Source: Chitinophagales bacterium
GTDB lineage: Bacteria > Bacteroidota > Bacteroidia > Chitinophagales > LD1
Direction: 5' to 3'
Assembly: GCA_026129525.1 (NCBI GenBank)
Contig: JAHCHW010000003.1
Coordinates: forward strand, 84,764 to 148,763
Length of the DNA stretch: 64,000 bases
The translations under genes and the position numbers were made by a program. Below, one piece after another: positions 22,268 through 31,279 of this stretch; the first letter of the stretch is position 1, and every line of letters begins with the position of its first letter. The notes beneath the pieces were generated by a model that saw only the letters and a program-made list of their open reading frames with translations, had not been told where the DNA came from and ran no database searches.

Positions 22268-23071
22268 ATGTTTCTATTCATTCATTGGAATCCTGACCCG
22301 AATGCTTTTACCACAGGCTTTTTGAGCATTCAGTGGTATGGTGTAATGTGGGGGCTGGGATTGCTTTCCACTTTCTTTATAGGTACCTCTATTTTTCGAG
22401 CGCTGAAGCGCGATGACGAAAAGCTGACTATCCTTATTCAATACATGTTTGTTGCAGGGCTGCTTGGTGCGCGGTTAGCGCAAGTATTGTTTTATGAGTT
22501 AGATTATTTTGTGGCGAATCCCGGAAAAATTATTGCCGTGTGGGAAGGCGGGCTTGCCAGCCATGGAGGAGTAGCAGGCGCTATAATCGGCATTCTTGTT
22601 TTTTGTAAGCGCCATAAAGATTATTCGTTGTTTTGGTCTATTGACCATGCTGCCATTGCCGTAGTACTGCTCGCATCTCTCATTCGTTTTGGCAATTTGA
22701 TGAATTCGGAAATTCCCGGAAAGGAAACCGATGTACCATGGGCGTTCATTTTCGAAAAGGTGGACAATGTGCCGAGGCATCCGGTCGTTTTGTATGAAAG
22801 CGTTGCTTACTTCTTCATACAAATATTCATGTTGTTGTTGTTTGTAAAATATAAAGACACTAAGCCCGGCATTTACACCATCGCATTTTTGTTGGTAGTA
22901 TTTACCACTCGCTTTTTATTGGAGTTTTTTAAAGAACCGGAGGGAAGTTTAATTGCCGGCATTATCAGCAAAACCCAATTGCTGAATGTTCCATTTATTA
23001 TTTGCGGCATTGTGCTGCTCATTCTTTTTTTCAACCGTAAACTGAGCTATAATTCTGTTGCGAATGGCTAA
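22268..23071 (+). CDS. lgt: Prolipoprotein diacylglyceryl transferase
   Basis: Lgt transfers diacylglycerol from phosphatidylglycerol to the lipobox cysteine of prolipoproteins at the inner membrane. The 267-aa protein has seven hydrophobic helices, the signature LASLIRFGNLMNSEIPGKET including the essential Arg and Asn, and GLASHGGVAGAI and HPVVLYES. I start at the ATG at 22268; a TTG five codons upstream is also in frame. Its 3' end overlaps the TerB/DnaJ gene by 8 nt. Confidence 0.95.
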   Translation: MFLFIHWNPDPNAFTTGFLSIQWYGVMWGLGLLSTFFIGTSIFRALKRDDEKLTILIQYMFVAGLLGARLAQVLFYELDYFVANPGKIIAVWEGGLASHGGVAGAIIGILVFCKRHKDYSLFWSIDHAAIAVVLLASLIRFGNLMNSEIPGKETDVPWAFIFEKVDNVPRHPVVLYESVAYFFIQIFMLLLFVKYKDTKPGIYTIAFLLVVFTTRFLLEFFKEPEGSLIAGIISKTQLLNVPFIICGIVLLILFFNRKLSYNSVANG

Positions 23072-23780
23072 GTATGAAAAATGGTTGGGAGCAGGATTAG
23101 GTTGGGTAGTTGGCGGACCCTTGGGCGGTTTGCTTGGTTTTGTTGCAGGTAATTTGATAGAAAAAGAAACCGGTTTCGAAACATCTGCCCCTACCAAACA
23201 TTTAACCGAATTCGAGCTGCACTTAATTGTGTTGGCATCGCATTTAGCAAAGGCAGACGGGCACGTTACTATACAAGAGGTAAATTTTCTGAATAGTTTT
23301 TTGAACCGCCACTTTGATGAAAAACACAGCTTTGAGCGAGGGCAGGTAATTCAGCATTGTCTTCATAAAGAGTACGACCTTGCCGCTGCTTGCGACCAAA
23401 TACGCATGAACACTCCCTTGCCTACGCGCATTCAGGTGGTGCATTTTCTTTTCGATTTGGCAACCAGCGATGGTGCGTTGAGCGAGCGGGAGAACTATTT
23501 TATTTTTCGCATTGCCGGCTATTTGACTGTGAACGATGTGGAGTTCCGAAAGATTAAAAACGAGCACCAAACACAACATGTTTCTGTTTACGATGTATTG
23601 GAAGTAAAGAAACATGCAGCTATGAGCGAGGTGCGAACTGCCTATAGGCGCTTAGTGCTTAAATATCATCCCGACCGCAACAAGCACGCCACCGATGCCG
23701 AAAAGAAAATGCTGGCACTAAAGTTTCAGAAAATACAAGAAGCGTACGAACAGATAAAAAAGGAGAGGGGAGAAGCCTGA
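23064..23780 (+). CDS. TerB/DnaJ-domain protein (DjlA-like)
   Basis: From the ATG at 23064 the protein has 238 aa. An N-terminal glycine-rich hydrophobic segment (GLGWVVGGPLGGLLGFVAG) is probably a membrane insertion; a TerB-like helical domain follows (about 50-160, with AKADGHVTIQEVNFL and ATSDGALSEREN repeated acid motifs), then a C-terminal J domain (about 175-235) with the essential HPD in LKYHPDRNKHA. This is the DjlA architecture, a membrane-tethered DnaK cochaperone. The start lies inside lgt, so the two are translationally coupled. Confidence 0.88.
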   Translation: MAKYEKWLGAGLGWVVGGPLGGLLGFVAGNLIEKETGFETSAPTKHLTEFELHLIVLASHLAKADGHVTIQEVNFLNSFLNRHFDEKHSFERGQVIQHCLHKEYDLAAACDQIRMNTPLPTRIQVVHFLFDLATSDGALSERENYFIFRIAGYLTVNDVEFRKIKNEHQTQHVSVYDVLEVKKHAAMSEVRTAYRRLVLKYHPDRNKHATDAEKKMLALKFQKIQEAYEQIKKERGEA

Positions 23781-23799
23781 AAAGTTTTTGCACCTTAGC

Positions 23800-24480
23800 A
23801 TGCCTTCAAAATTAAACTTTATGAAGTTGATTCCTTACGTATGGTCTGTTTGTTTGGCTGGCATTTTAGTGAACGAGTTATTCTTTATTCAAAAGAATTT
23901 GGAATGGCTGTACTTCATTTTGTTTCTGTTATTCCCATTCGTGTTTATTGTAAGTATAGTAGTGTGGTTGTTTACTAAGCAAGCTATAGTTAGTAAACTC
24001 AAACAAGCATCTGTACCGGTGCTATTGTTTATCCTTTATCTCTTTGCCGGAAAACTGCTTGAAACAGCGGCACTGAATATTTCATTTGTTCTGCACCGCA
24101 GCAGTTATGAGAATTTTGCGAAGCAGGTGCTGGCGGAGTCGAATGTATTGTTTAAAGAAAAGAAGCAACAGGCAGAAAGCGGCTCTGTGTCTTCGGCAGA
24201 AATTCTGAGCAGTTTATGGGGAACAAAAGCCATTACAGAGCAACAGAAGCAACTGGGTATTTGGGGATATACCCTTTTAGAAGTAAGTGAAGGTAACTAT
24301 GCTGTGGAGTTAACCTTACTTAACGGAAGACAGCGCTTGGGTTTGCTTTACAACACCGGAGGCGGTGTGGTTCCGCCAGCCGAGTACTCAACAAAGCGAA
24401 TCTTTTTTCGAACCGCGCAGCCATGGCAACTTTGGAAGGAGGAAAATGAGAAAAGCAGCGGCTTTGCTGCACCAGGATAA
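23800..24480 (+). CDS. Hypothetical membrane protein
   Basis: The 226-aa protein has three hydrophobic helices in the first 95 residues (about 10-28, 35-58 and 72-92), then a soluble domain with a helical part (YENFAKQVLAESNVLFKEKK) and a beta-rich end (GLLYNTGGGVVPPAEYS). A TTG upstream (23788) and an ATG at 23821 are alternative starts. It follows the DjlA-like gene by 19 bp and is probably cotranscribed. No family recognised. Confidence 0.65.
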   Translation: MPSKLNFMKLIPYVWSVCLAGILVNELFFIQKNLEWLYFILFLLFPFVFIVSIVVWLFTKQAIVSKLKQASVPVLLFILYLFAGKLLETAALNISFVLHRSSYENFAKQVLAESNVLFKEKKQQAESGSVSSAEILSSLWGTKAITEQQKQLGIWGYTLLEVSEGNYAVELTLLNGRQRLGLLYNTGGGVVPPAEYSTKRIFFRTAQPWQLWKEENEKSSGFAAPG

Positions 24481-24629
24481 ATGCAGTTTGCTCTGAATAG
24501 CAAACGAAGAGGCGTAAACGTTTTAAAAAACTATTCGACCGGCTTGTACAAACATCAATACTGCTTAAGCACGTTTAACGTTATTTGCTGTTGAACATAT
24601 TTTCATTTGCCCATACAAAAACCTGCATT

Positions 24630-25385
24630 ATGAAACCACACTCCGCTTTTCTGCTCCTCATACTTTCGTTCTTTGCCACCGGCACAAACGCACAAGATGT
24701 AATTGAAGCCGCTACCGGCTGGCAAACTACCGGAGCCACCCGCGAACTAACCTGGCGGCCTGCCATACAAGGCTCGCGAAAAGATGTGCCGGTGTATTTA
24801 GGCTGGCGGCACATAGGCGGCAACAGTTTGTATTACACACCTTTTACACGCCTTTATTATACCAATACATGGAGTATTGGCGGAGCCATGAATTTGCTGA
24901 GCACAGGCTTAAGCCCTGCGGGCTTGGGTCTCTACTTCACTAAGCCGCCTTCTGCTTTTGAACCAAGCGAGCGAGTTGGCAAATGGTTTATCTCTGCCAA
25001 CATAAATGCTGCTTTCCGTTTTGGGTTAAATATTACCCCGCATTCGCCTAAAAGCGATAAAGTGCCTAACCCCACTGAGTACAAAGAAAACCTGCCCTGG
25101 CTGCTCGACCATCAGGATAGCCTCGGCATTACTCTTTTCGACTTTGAGCAACACTACCCCTTTGGTCCGTATGGTTACATAGCGGTTGACTTTCCGGTGC
25201 AAATACAGTTTACCAAAGTGCTGAAAGAGGGCTACGGCCTGGGGTTCTTTATCGAATCATCGGTATCAACCCTGGAGTGGTCGCTGGATGGCAACCGGCA
25301 TAAGTACGCGCTGGGTTGGAACATGCTGGCGGGGCTTAACTTTACCTTCGGCAAGTTGATGGGGGCAGGCGGCACTAAGCAGTAG
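24630..25385 (+). CDS. Hypothetical secreted/outer-membrane protein
   Basis: Starting at 24630 (MKPHSAFLLLILSFF), the 251-aa protein has a signal peptide ending near TGTNA. The mature part alternates beta-like strands and short turns and ends in an aromatic- and Gly-rich pattern (LGWNMLAGLNFTFGKL), consistent with a small outer-membrane beta barrel. It is convergent with the phnA gene, only 4 bp apart at the 3' ends. Function unknown. Confidence 0.6.
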   Translation: MKPHSAFLLLILSFFATGTNAQDVIEAATGWQTTGATRELTWRPAIQGSRKDVPVYLGWRHIGGNSLYYTPFTRLYYTNTWSIGGAMNLLSTGLSPAGLGLYFTKPPSAFEPSERVGKWFISANINAAFRFGLNITPHSPKSDKVPNPTEYKENLPWLLDHQDSLGITLFDFEQHYPFGPYGYIAVDFPVQIQFTKVLKEGYGLGFFIESSVSTLEWSLDGNRHKYALGWNMLAGLNFTFGKLMGAGGTKQ

Positions 25386-25389
25386 CGCC

Positions 25390-25968
25390 TTATCCTTTCC
25401 GTAAATACTTGGTAAGGATAACAATGGTTTGCCCTTCAATTTTTCCTTCAATCTGTTCTATGTTGTCGGGCACTAACTTTATTCCTTTTACCACTGTTCC
25501 TAATTTGGCGTTCAGCGATGAGCCTTTTACATCCAAGGTTTTAGTAAGCACCACAGTGTCGCCATCGTGCAATTGGGTGCCGTTGCAATCGCGGTGCAGT
25601 TCTACCTCACTGCTGTTTTCATGGTCACCGGTGGCTTTTGCCCAGGCAAGAGTAGGCTCATCAAAAAACAGCATGTCAATGGCATCGGCTGCCCAACTTT
25701 CTTGGCGCAGGCGGTTAAGCATTCGCCAACTTACTACCTGCACGGCAGGCACTTCGCTCCACATGCTATCATTAAGACACTGCCAGTGTACGCTGTCTAA
25801 TTCTTCTTTCTTACTCAGTTGACGTTCGCACTTAGCACATACAAGTATGCTGTCTGCTTCGCGCTGCTCGGAGTGAGGCGGAACAAAATACACGGTTAGG
25901 TTATCGGTTGATTTACACAATTCGCAACAATTGTTGCTGCGGGCACGCAAGGCATTTTCTACACTCAT
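25390..25968 (-). CDS. PhnA family protein
   Basis: The 192-aa protein has an N-terminal zinc ribbon with CxxC pairs (CCELCK near residue 15, CAKCER near 45) and the characteristic C-terminal PhnA domain from about residue 120 (RDCNGTQLHDGDTVVLTKTL, LNAKLGTVVKGIKL). The family is named for phosphonate loci but its function is not generally established; it is not by itself evidence of phosphonate use. It stands alone and has no phn neighbours. Confidence 0.88.
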   Translation of the reverse strand: MSVENALRARSNNCCELCKSTDNLTVYFVPPHSEQREADSILVCAKCERQLSKKEELDSVHWQCLNDSMWSEVPAVQVVSWRMLNRLRQESWAADAIDMLFFDEPTLAWAKATGDHENSSEVELHRDCNGTQLHDGDTVVLTKTLDVKGSSLNAKLGTVVKGIKLVPDNIEQIEGKIEGQTIVILTKYLRKG

Positions 25969-26083
25969 GCTATTTGTTTAAGCGCGCGAATGTAAAATTA
26001 TGTTTCAGATGCAGCGATGATGAAAATTACCCAAGGCGCTACTTTCCAAACAGCGTTCGTTTTAAAAGCCGGATGTTTGCCTT

Positions 26084-26950
26084 ATGCACCAACCCGATGT
26101 TATCCGCTTGCAGTTTTCCGATGGAGCCGCTTCATCTATCAGTATTTTCCGAAGTCACCGGCCAACCGGAAGTGCCGTGCTGGTTATTTTTCCGGCAATG
26201 GGGGTTAAGGGCAGCTACTATAAAAATGCCGCACAGCATTTTGCCGCGCAGGGTTTGCATGTGGTTACTATGGATCATCGCGGGCACGGAACTTCAAGTG
26301 TTACGCCTTCGCGCCAATCCGATTTCGGCTACAAGCAACAAATAGAAACAGAGTATGTGGCTATTCTCGAGAAAGTGAAAGTTTTGTTTCCGGAAAATAA
26401 AGTGGTGATAATGGGGCACAGCCTTGGCGGGCAAATGGGTAGTATGTTCATTAGCCGCTATCCGCACCTTGCCGATGGTATTATTCTAAATGCCAGTTGC
26501 TCGCCTTATTACAAAGGTTGGGGAACTTTTGTTGGTACCGGTATTTGGGTGTTCGCCCTTTTTATTCGTTTGCTTACAATAATAAAGGGGTACTATCCGG
26601 GTAACCGTGTTGGTTTTGGCGGGCGTGAAGCTGCGGGCATTATCCGCGACTGGTGCCTTACCGTGTTTACCAATAAACTATCGGCACATGGTTCGGATTT
26701 TGATTATGAAAAAGCCATGCGTGTTTCCGCAAAACCGGTGCTGGGTATTACGTACGAGGGCGATACCTCGGCACCCCCGGCAGCCATGCGTAATCTGACC
26801 GAAAAGTTTCAGCAGGCAAATGTGGAACTGCACCATTTGGTTCCCCCACCCCGAGAGAAAAAATTTAACCACTACTCGTGGGCGAAAAAGCCCGCCATTT
26901 GCGATGAGGTGGTTAGCCGATGGCTAAGCTACATTTCTGACCTCCCTTAA
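26084..26950 (+). CDS. Alpha/beta hydrolase (serine aminopeptidase/lipase-like)
   Basis: The 288-aa protein has the alpha/beta-hydrolase core: an oxyanion-forming loop after VLVIFPAMGVKG, MDHRGHGTSS, the nucleophile elbow GHSLGG (about residue 116), a cap region with hydrophobic helices (about 155-190), and a late His in NHYSWAKKP. This resembles the alpha/beta fold family 1 'serine aminopeptidase, S33' hydrolases. There is no signal peptide, so it acts in the cytoplasm. Substrate unknown. Confidence 0.85.
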   Translation: MHQPDVIRLQFSDGAASSISIFRSHRPTGSAVLVIFPAMGVKGSYYKNAAQHFAAQGLHVVTMDHRGHGTSSVTPSRQSDFGYKQQIETEYVAILEKVKVLFPENKVVIMGHSLGGQMGSMFISRYPHLADGIILNASCSPYYKGWGTFVGTGIWVFALFIRLLTIIKGYYPGNRVGFGGREAAGIIRDWCLTVFTNKLSAHGSDFDYEKAMRVSAKPVLGITYEGDTSAPPAAMRNLTEKFQQANVELHHLVPPPREKKFNHYSWAKKPAICDEVVSRWLSYISDLP

Positions 26951-27205
26951 ACCGTTTTTTGCTCATCCTAAATTATTTTTGACGTTTTTAGCTTTCACAC
27001 GGTACAGTGGTACTGTCCATAAATCTAGTGGCAGCGGCTTTGAGGTAGAGTGTAGCGGCAAGATGGTACAGTTTGTCCAACAAACTATATCAAGTAACAT
27101 ATTGTCTACCAACCATTACTGTAACGCAGACTTACAGTTTCTAAAAATCCTTCCCCACTTTATGCATTACGGCTAAATTTGCGCCCGCAAAAATGTAAGA
27201 GTGTT

Positions 27206-29860
27206 ATGAAGAGAAGTTTGTTGTTTGTGTTGTTGTGGCAGTTAGTTTTAGTTATTGCACTTGCACAAAATAATCCTCAGCATCGCAGTTCGGTTGATCC
27301 TTCGCTTCACCCATTCTACCATGGTGTGGCTTCGGGCGACCCGACAGAAGATAAAGTGATTATATGGACACGCGTAACCCCCGACTCGGGTATGGCAGGC
27401 AGCGTGGAAGTTTTTTGGCAAGTAGCTACCGATACTTCGTTTCAAAATGTGGTGAACTACGGAAAGCAAATAGCCATAGAAGAAAACGACTACTGTTTAA
27501 AGGTAGATGTGTGCGGATTGCAGCCGGCTACCTTTTATTACTACATGTTTCGCGCTTACGGCAAAAATTCTATTACCGGGCGAACAAAAACGGCTCCTGC
27601 TGCCACTGCCGATAACGACAGCATACGCTTTGCAGTTGTTTCCTGTGCCGATTACGAGAACGGCTACTTTAACGCCTACGAAAGCATTTCAAACAAAAAC
27701 AATGTTGATGCCGTTGTGCATTTAGGTGATTACATTTACGAGTATGGAACAGGTGGAATTTCCATTAGCAACCCCGGCAGGCAAGTAGAACCCGCAAACG
27801 AAATTATTACACTTGAAGATTACCGGATTCGCCATTCACACTATAAACTCGACTATCAGTTAAAGCGAACGCATCAGTTGTTTCCGTTTATTACTGTTTG
27901 GGATGATCACGAAACGTGTAACAACTCGTGGCGCGATGGGGGCGAAAACCATCAGCCTGCAACCGAAGGTCCTTATGCGCTTCGCAAAAACGCAGCAACT
28001 TCAGCCTACTTTACATGGATGCCCCTCCGCAAGCCAGACCCGCTCGATACTATTCGCATTTTTCGCAAACTGCGTTACGGCAAGCTGCTCGATTTAATAA
28101 TGCTTGATACGCGCTTGTATGATCGCGATGAACAAAATTCGAGTGCATCCAACGACTCTACGCATAAGTTGATGGGTCCCGTTGAAATGGCTTGGTTTTT
28201 ACAACAGTTGAACGATACGGCTACACGCTGGAAAATTATCGGCAATCAGGTGATGTTTGCTCCGCTAACAGTATTTGGCATTCCGGTAAACTCCGACCAA
28301 TGGGACGGCTATAACTACGAACGGCAAATAATTCAAAATAACATTCTTCAAAACAATATTCAGGATGTTGTGATTCTTACCGGAGATATCCATACATCGT
28401 GGTGCAACGATGTGCCGGGGGGAAATTACAACTCCTCCACCGGAGCAGGATCGGTATGTGTAGAGTTTGTTGGTACCAGCATTACATCGCAAAATTCGCC
28501 ATTGCCTGTAGGAGTAAACCTTATCAAAACGTTTAATCCGCACATGAAGTACATTAACCTTGATGAGCACGGTTATTTTACACTGGACGTACGCAAAACC
28601 CGCACACAAGCCGACTATACTTTTGTAGGAACCAACCAACCCACATTTACCAATGTTGAAGCAGCAAGTTATTACGTTAACCACAACGAACGTTTTCTAC
28701 GGCAGGGAACAGCTATTACCAACGCTCCGCAAATTACAGCGCCTAAACCATCGCTATTACCTAATCAAAATGTTCCTTTTCGCAAAATTGACAACCAGTA
28801 CGCGGTGGTGCCTGAAAACACGCAGGTGAATGTGAATGTTGTACCATCGTTACAAGTTTGTCCTTCGGTTACACTAAGTATTATACAAGGAAAACATGGA
28901 GGTGTCATAACCCTGAACGGGCAGGATGTAACCTATGTGCCGCAAAATAATTACAACGGATTCGATACCGTTGCATTTGTAGTGTGCACCAACGAACAGC
29001 CCCCGGTTTGCGATACAGTTTATCTGTTTGTTGAAATACTGCGTGTTGATGATGTGGACACCATCAACGTTCAGTGGTTTTCACCGGTAGTCGAAACTGT
29101 TTGTTTAGAGTTTGACGATTTAGAAGGAAGTGCACAAAGCGTTCATTACTTGCAGCAGCAAGTGCCGCTTGCAATTACCGCACTTAACGATACATGTTTC
29201 AGCATTTCGCCCATCAATAATTTTTGCGGGAAAACAGCAGTAACCTTTGTTGCCGAAGATGCTAACGGAAACTACGATACCATAGTTTATGTAATTAAAG
29301 TGGGTTACTACACGCAGGCAGATACGATGCTTGTTGCTTTGAACAAAAACAGCAATACTACACAGTGTGTAACCTTTAACGACTTGTTTTGCACGCCCGA
29401 TGCTATTACAGTTACCAAAATACCACAACACGGTACTTACCAATGGGCGAACGATTCGTGCGTAAAGTATTTCCCGCACTATAACTATACAGGTTTTGAC
29501 ACCATGCGCTTAATTGCCTGCGATACCTGCGGACCCGACCACTGCGATACACTGGTGTTAGTGTTTAACGTACAAGAGCCGAGCAGCGTAACTGAGTCGA
29601 AAAGTTTTGTAGTGTTTGGCATGTTCCCTAATCCGGTGGGCGATAAGTTGGTGATACAATATTATTTGTACGAAACAGGTGATGTAACATTTACAGTTTA
29701 TTCGTTAAACGGGCAACAGTTAAGTGCCGATAGTTATTACCACACTAATACCGGCTTGCAATATGCACAACTTAATACTTCGGAGTTGCCTGCCGGAACG
29801 TACACTGTGGAGGTCCGCAGCGGAAACCATTCATTCCGCAAAAAGGTGATTAAGCAATAG
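27206..29860 (+). CDS. PhoD-type alkaline phosphatase/phosphodiesterase with T9SS sorting domain
   Basis: From the ATG at 27206 the protein has 884 aa. A signal peptide (1-21) is followed by a PhoD N-domain and the metallophosphatase domain (about 125-490) with VSCADYENGYF, VHLGDYIYEYG, WDDHETCNN and LTGDIHTSW, which bind Fe and Ca in PhoD. Two Ig/cadherin-like modules follow (NYNGFDTVAFV, NYTGFDTMRLI), then a C-terminal T9SS type-A sorting domain (MFPNPVGDKLVIQY to FRKKVIKQ). The enzyme is therefore likely secreted through T9SS and anchored on the cell surface to release phosphate from phosphate esters. Neighbouring lipid hydrolases and the PafA-type phosphatase suggest a shared scavenging role. 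Confidence 0.9.
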   Translation: MKRSLLFVLLWQLVLVIALAQNNPQHRSSVDPSLHPFYHGVASGDPTEDKVIIWTRVTPDSGMAGSVEVFWQVATDTSFQNVVNYGKQIAIEENDYCLKVDVCGLQPATFYYYMFRAYGKNSITGRTKTAPAATADNDSIRFAVVSCADYENGYFNAYESISNKNNVDAVVHLGDYIYEYGTGGISISNPGRQVEPANEIITLEDYRIRHSHYKLDYQLKRTHQLFPFITVWDDHETCNNSWRDGGENHQPATEGPYALRKNAATSAYFTWMPLRKPDPLDTIRIFRKLRYGKLLDLIMLDTRLYDRDEQNSSASNDSTHKLMGPVEMAWFLQQLNDTATRWKIIGNQVMFAPLTVFGIPVNSDQWDGYNYERQIIQNNILQNNIQDVVILTGDIHTSWCNDVPGGNYNSSTGAGSVCVEFVGTSITSQNSPLPVGVNLIKTFNPHMKYINLDEHGYFTLDVRKTRTQADYTFVGTNQPTFTNVEAASYYVNHNERFLRQGTAITNAPQITAPKPSLLPNQNVPFRKIDNQYAVVPENTQVNVNVVPSLQVCPSVTLSIIQGKHGGVITLNGQDVTYVPQNNYNGFDTVAFVVCTNEQPPVCDTVYLFVEILRVDDVDTINVQWFSPVVETVCLEFDDLEGSAQSVHYLQQQVPLAITALNDTCFSISPINNFCGKTAVTFVAEDANGNYDTIVYVIKVGYYTQADTMLVALNKNSNTTQCVTFNDLFCTPDAITVTKIPQHGTYQWANDSCVKYFPHYNYTGFDTMRLIACDTCGPDHCDTLVLVFNVQEPSSVTESKSFVVFGMFPNPVGDKLVIQYYLYETGDVTFTVYSLNGQQLSADSYYHTNTGLQYAQLNTSELPAGTYTVEVRSGNHSFRKKVIKQ

Positions 29861-29868
29861 CGTTGCTG

Positions 29869-30720
29869 ATGGTTCGCTTCGATTTGTTTCGTATTTCGCG
29901 AAGAAGAATTTTTCTGCTGGTTTTTTCAGCCGCACTTTTTGCAGCGGGAATTTGGGTGGTAAACGATGTGCTCCCGTACCGCAACATTTGGAAAGGGTTT
30001 GATGCAGAGGCGGATATTGGAACATACTTCTGCGAGAAAACATTTATGGAAAAAGTGGTTCGGCAACCGGTAAACACATTCAGCAACTTTTTTTACTGGA
30101 TGGCAGGTGTTGCCATTTTAAGAAGAGGGTGGAAAGACCAAAGCAAGCGCAACCGCTACAACATTATTTCGGCTAATCCTTTTTACAGCGTTACGTACGG
30201 TGTTATTCTCATTTACACATTTTTTGCCAGTACGCTTTTTCATTCATCGCTTATACATTTTACTGCACGGCTCGATTACTCTGCCGTATATTCGCTTGCT
30301 TTGTTTCCGCTCATGTATTTTTCGCACAGGCTGTGGTTGCATAAAATTGGAGTGCCATCCAACCAAAAACATTCGTTAAGTACACGTGTGCTGGTTTCAG
30401 TTTTTACGGTACTCTATGTATTGCTCACTTTCTTTTTGCCCAAAGGATGGGATCATACAGCGGTACTTACAATTATATTTCTGATGATAGCGTTTGGTAT
30501 TTTGTTGGAACGTTTACATCCCGGAAAAACCAACCACCGGTATTTAATAACCTGTGTAGTTTCCATCCTTATTGCAGTAGTGTGGTTTGCATTCGATGTC
30601 TATAAAATTTTGTGCAACCCCGATAGTGTTATTCAGCCGCACAGCCTGTGGCATTTTTTTGCAAGCGTTGCTGCGTTTTACTTTTACATGTACATCCGCA
30701 GCGAGAAAAGTAAATTGTAG
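29869..30720 (+). CDS. CREST-superfamily membrane hydrolase, alkaline-ceramidase-like
   Basis: The 283-aa protein has seven hydrophobic segments. The motif order matches the alkaline ceramidase/CREST family: Glu-containing YFCEKTFMEKVVRQPVNTFSNF near residue 50, SxxxH in STLFHSSLIHFTARLD (about 125), and HxxxH in QPHSLWHFFAS near the C-terminus. In the family these Ser, Asp and His residues hold a zinc and hydrolyse the ceramide amide. The identification comes from motif reading. It starts 8 bp after the PhoD gene on the same strand, so the two are probably cotranscribed. Confidence 0.7.
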   Translation: MVRFDLFRISRRRIFLLVFSAALFAAGIWVVNDVLPYRNIWKGFDAEADIGTYFCEKTFMEKVVRQPVNTFSNFFYWMAGVAILRRGWKDQSKRNRYNIISANPFYSVTYGVILIYTFFASTLFHSSLIHFTARLDYSAVYSLALFPLMYFSHRLWLHKIGVPSNQKHSLSTRVLVSVFTVLYVLLTFFLPKGWDHTAVLTIIFLMIAFGILLERLHPGKTNHRYLITCVVSILIAVVWFAFDVYKILCNPDSVIQPHSLWHFFASVAAFYFYMYIRSEKSKL

Positions 30721-30723
30721 TAT

Positions 30724-31062
30724 TTACAAGCGGTATTTTTCTGCCAGTTTTTTAGGAGCCGAATGGCAATACGATATTCGCAAAGCATCATTAAACACCA
30801 CTTTGCGAACTTTTGCAAGTTCAATAATTGTGTAGCCCTGTTTGCCCCATCCACCCGGTACTGGGTAAATTGCTGAAGGGTCGTGAATACCAAAAAGCGA
30901 TTGCTCCTCAGGCGAAAATTTTACCACTACTTGTTTTTTGCTTTTATCCATTGTGGCAAAAATTTTTTTATTCACTCTGAACGAGGTGCGTTCAAAATGC
31001 GGCTGTTCAACCGCTTCTTCAAAAGCTAATGCTGCTTTGCGGGCGTACCATACACTTACCAT
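30724..31062 (-). CDS. MmcQ/YjbR family protein
   Basis: The 112-aa protein shows the YjbR-like pattern: a helical start with FEEAVEQPHFERTSFRVNKKIFAT, a central beta part (VVVKFSPEEQSLF) and the ending VRKVVFNDALRISYCHSAP. The family adopts a CyaY-like fold and is annotated as DNA-binding, though its function is unclear. It is convergent with the CREST gene, 3 bp apart at the ends. Confidence 0.8.
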   Translation of the reverse strand: MVSVWYARKAALAFEEAVEQPHFERTSFRVNKKIFATMDKSKKQVVVKFSPEEQSLFGIHDPSAIYPVPGGWGKQGYTIIELAKVRKVVFNDALRISYCHSAPKKLAEKYRL

Positions 31063-31136
31063 AGCGCTAATCTTGAATAAAATTTCATCTTATTGAAGCA
31101 GTTAAGTGAGAAGATAAAAAAAATGGCATTTCAATG

Positions 31137-31164
31137 TTGTAACAGATAATTGATTATATTTTTG
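31137..31164 (+). promoter_or_regulatory. Promoter for a candidate small RNA
   Basis: TTG at 31137-31139 and TATTTTTG (TAnnTTTG) at 31157-31164 form a Bacteroidota-type promoter with 17 nt between elements, slightly short of the usual 19. Transcription would begin near 31169, precisely where the outer stem of the structured RNA begins. No protein gene lies downstream on this strand. Confidence 0.6.
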
Positions 31165-31168
31165 TAAC

Positions 31169-31268
31169 GCGCTGTTGATGTTTACGTGTCGTTAGTAGCT
31201 TCGGCTGCTGTCAGGCGGCAAACCTTTTCGGGGGGATAGGTTGTAAACAGATGCAGCGCACTTTTTTC
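31169..31268 (+). ncRNA. Candidate structured small RNA (three-way junction)
   Basis: The sequence folds into an outer helix GCGCTG (31169-31174)/CAGCGC (31254-31259), a 4x4 internal loop, and a second helix TGTTTAC (31179-31185)/GTAAACA (31243-31249). These enclose two hairpins: AGTAGC-TTCG-GCTGCT (31194-31209, UUCG tetraloop) and AACC (31221-31224)/GGTT (31239-31242) with a G-rich loop. Six T residues at 31262-31267 follow the outer helix, making it a terminator. A promoter precedes it. It does not show the GGAA-type conserved core of SRP RNA or the size of 6S RNA, so it is an unassigned RNA. Confidence 0.65.
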
Positions 31269-31279
31269 TCTTCTGTTTT

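Noticed and set aside
31169..31268. Identification of the small RNA as SRP RNA or hammerhead ribozyme.
   Set aside because: SRP RNA has a conserved GGAA-containing apical motif that is absent, and the hammerhead core CUGAUGA/GAAA is not present; I leave the RNA unassigned.
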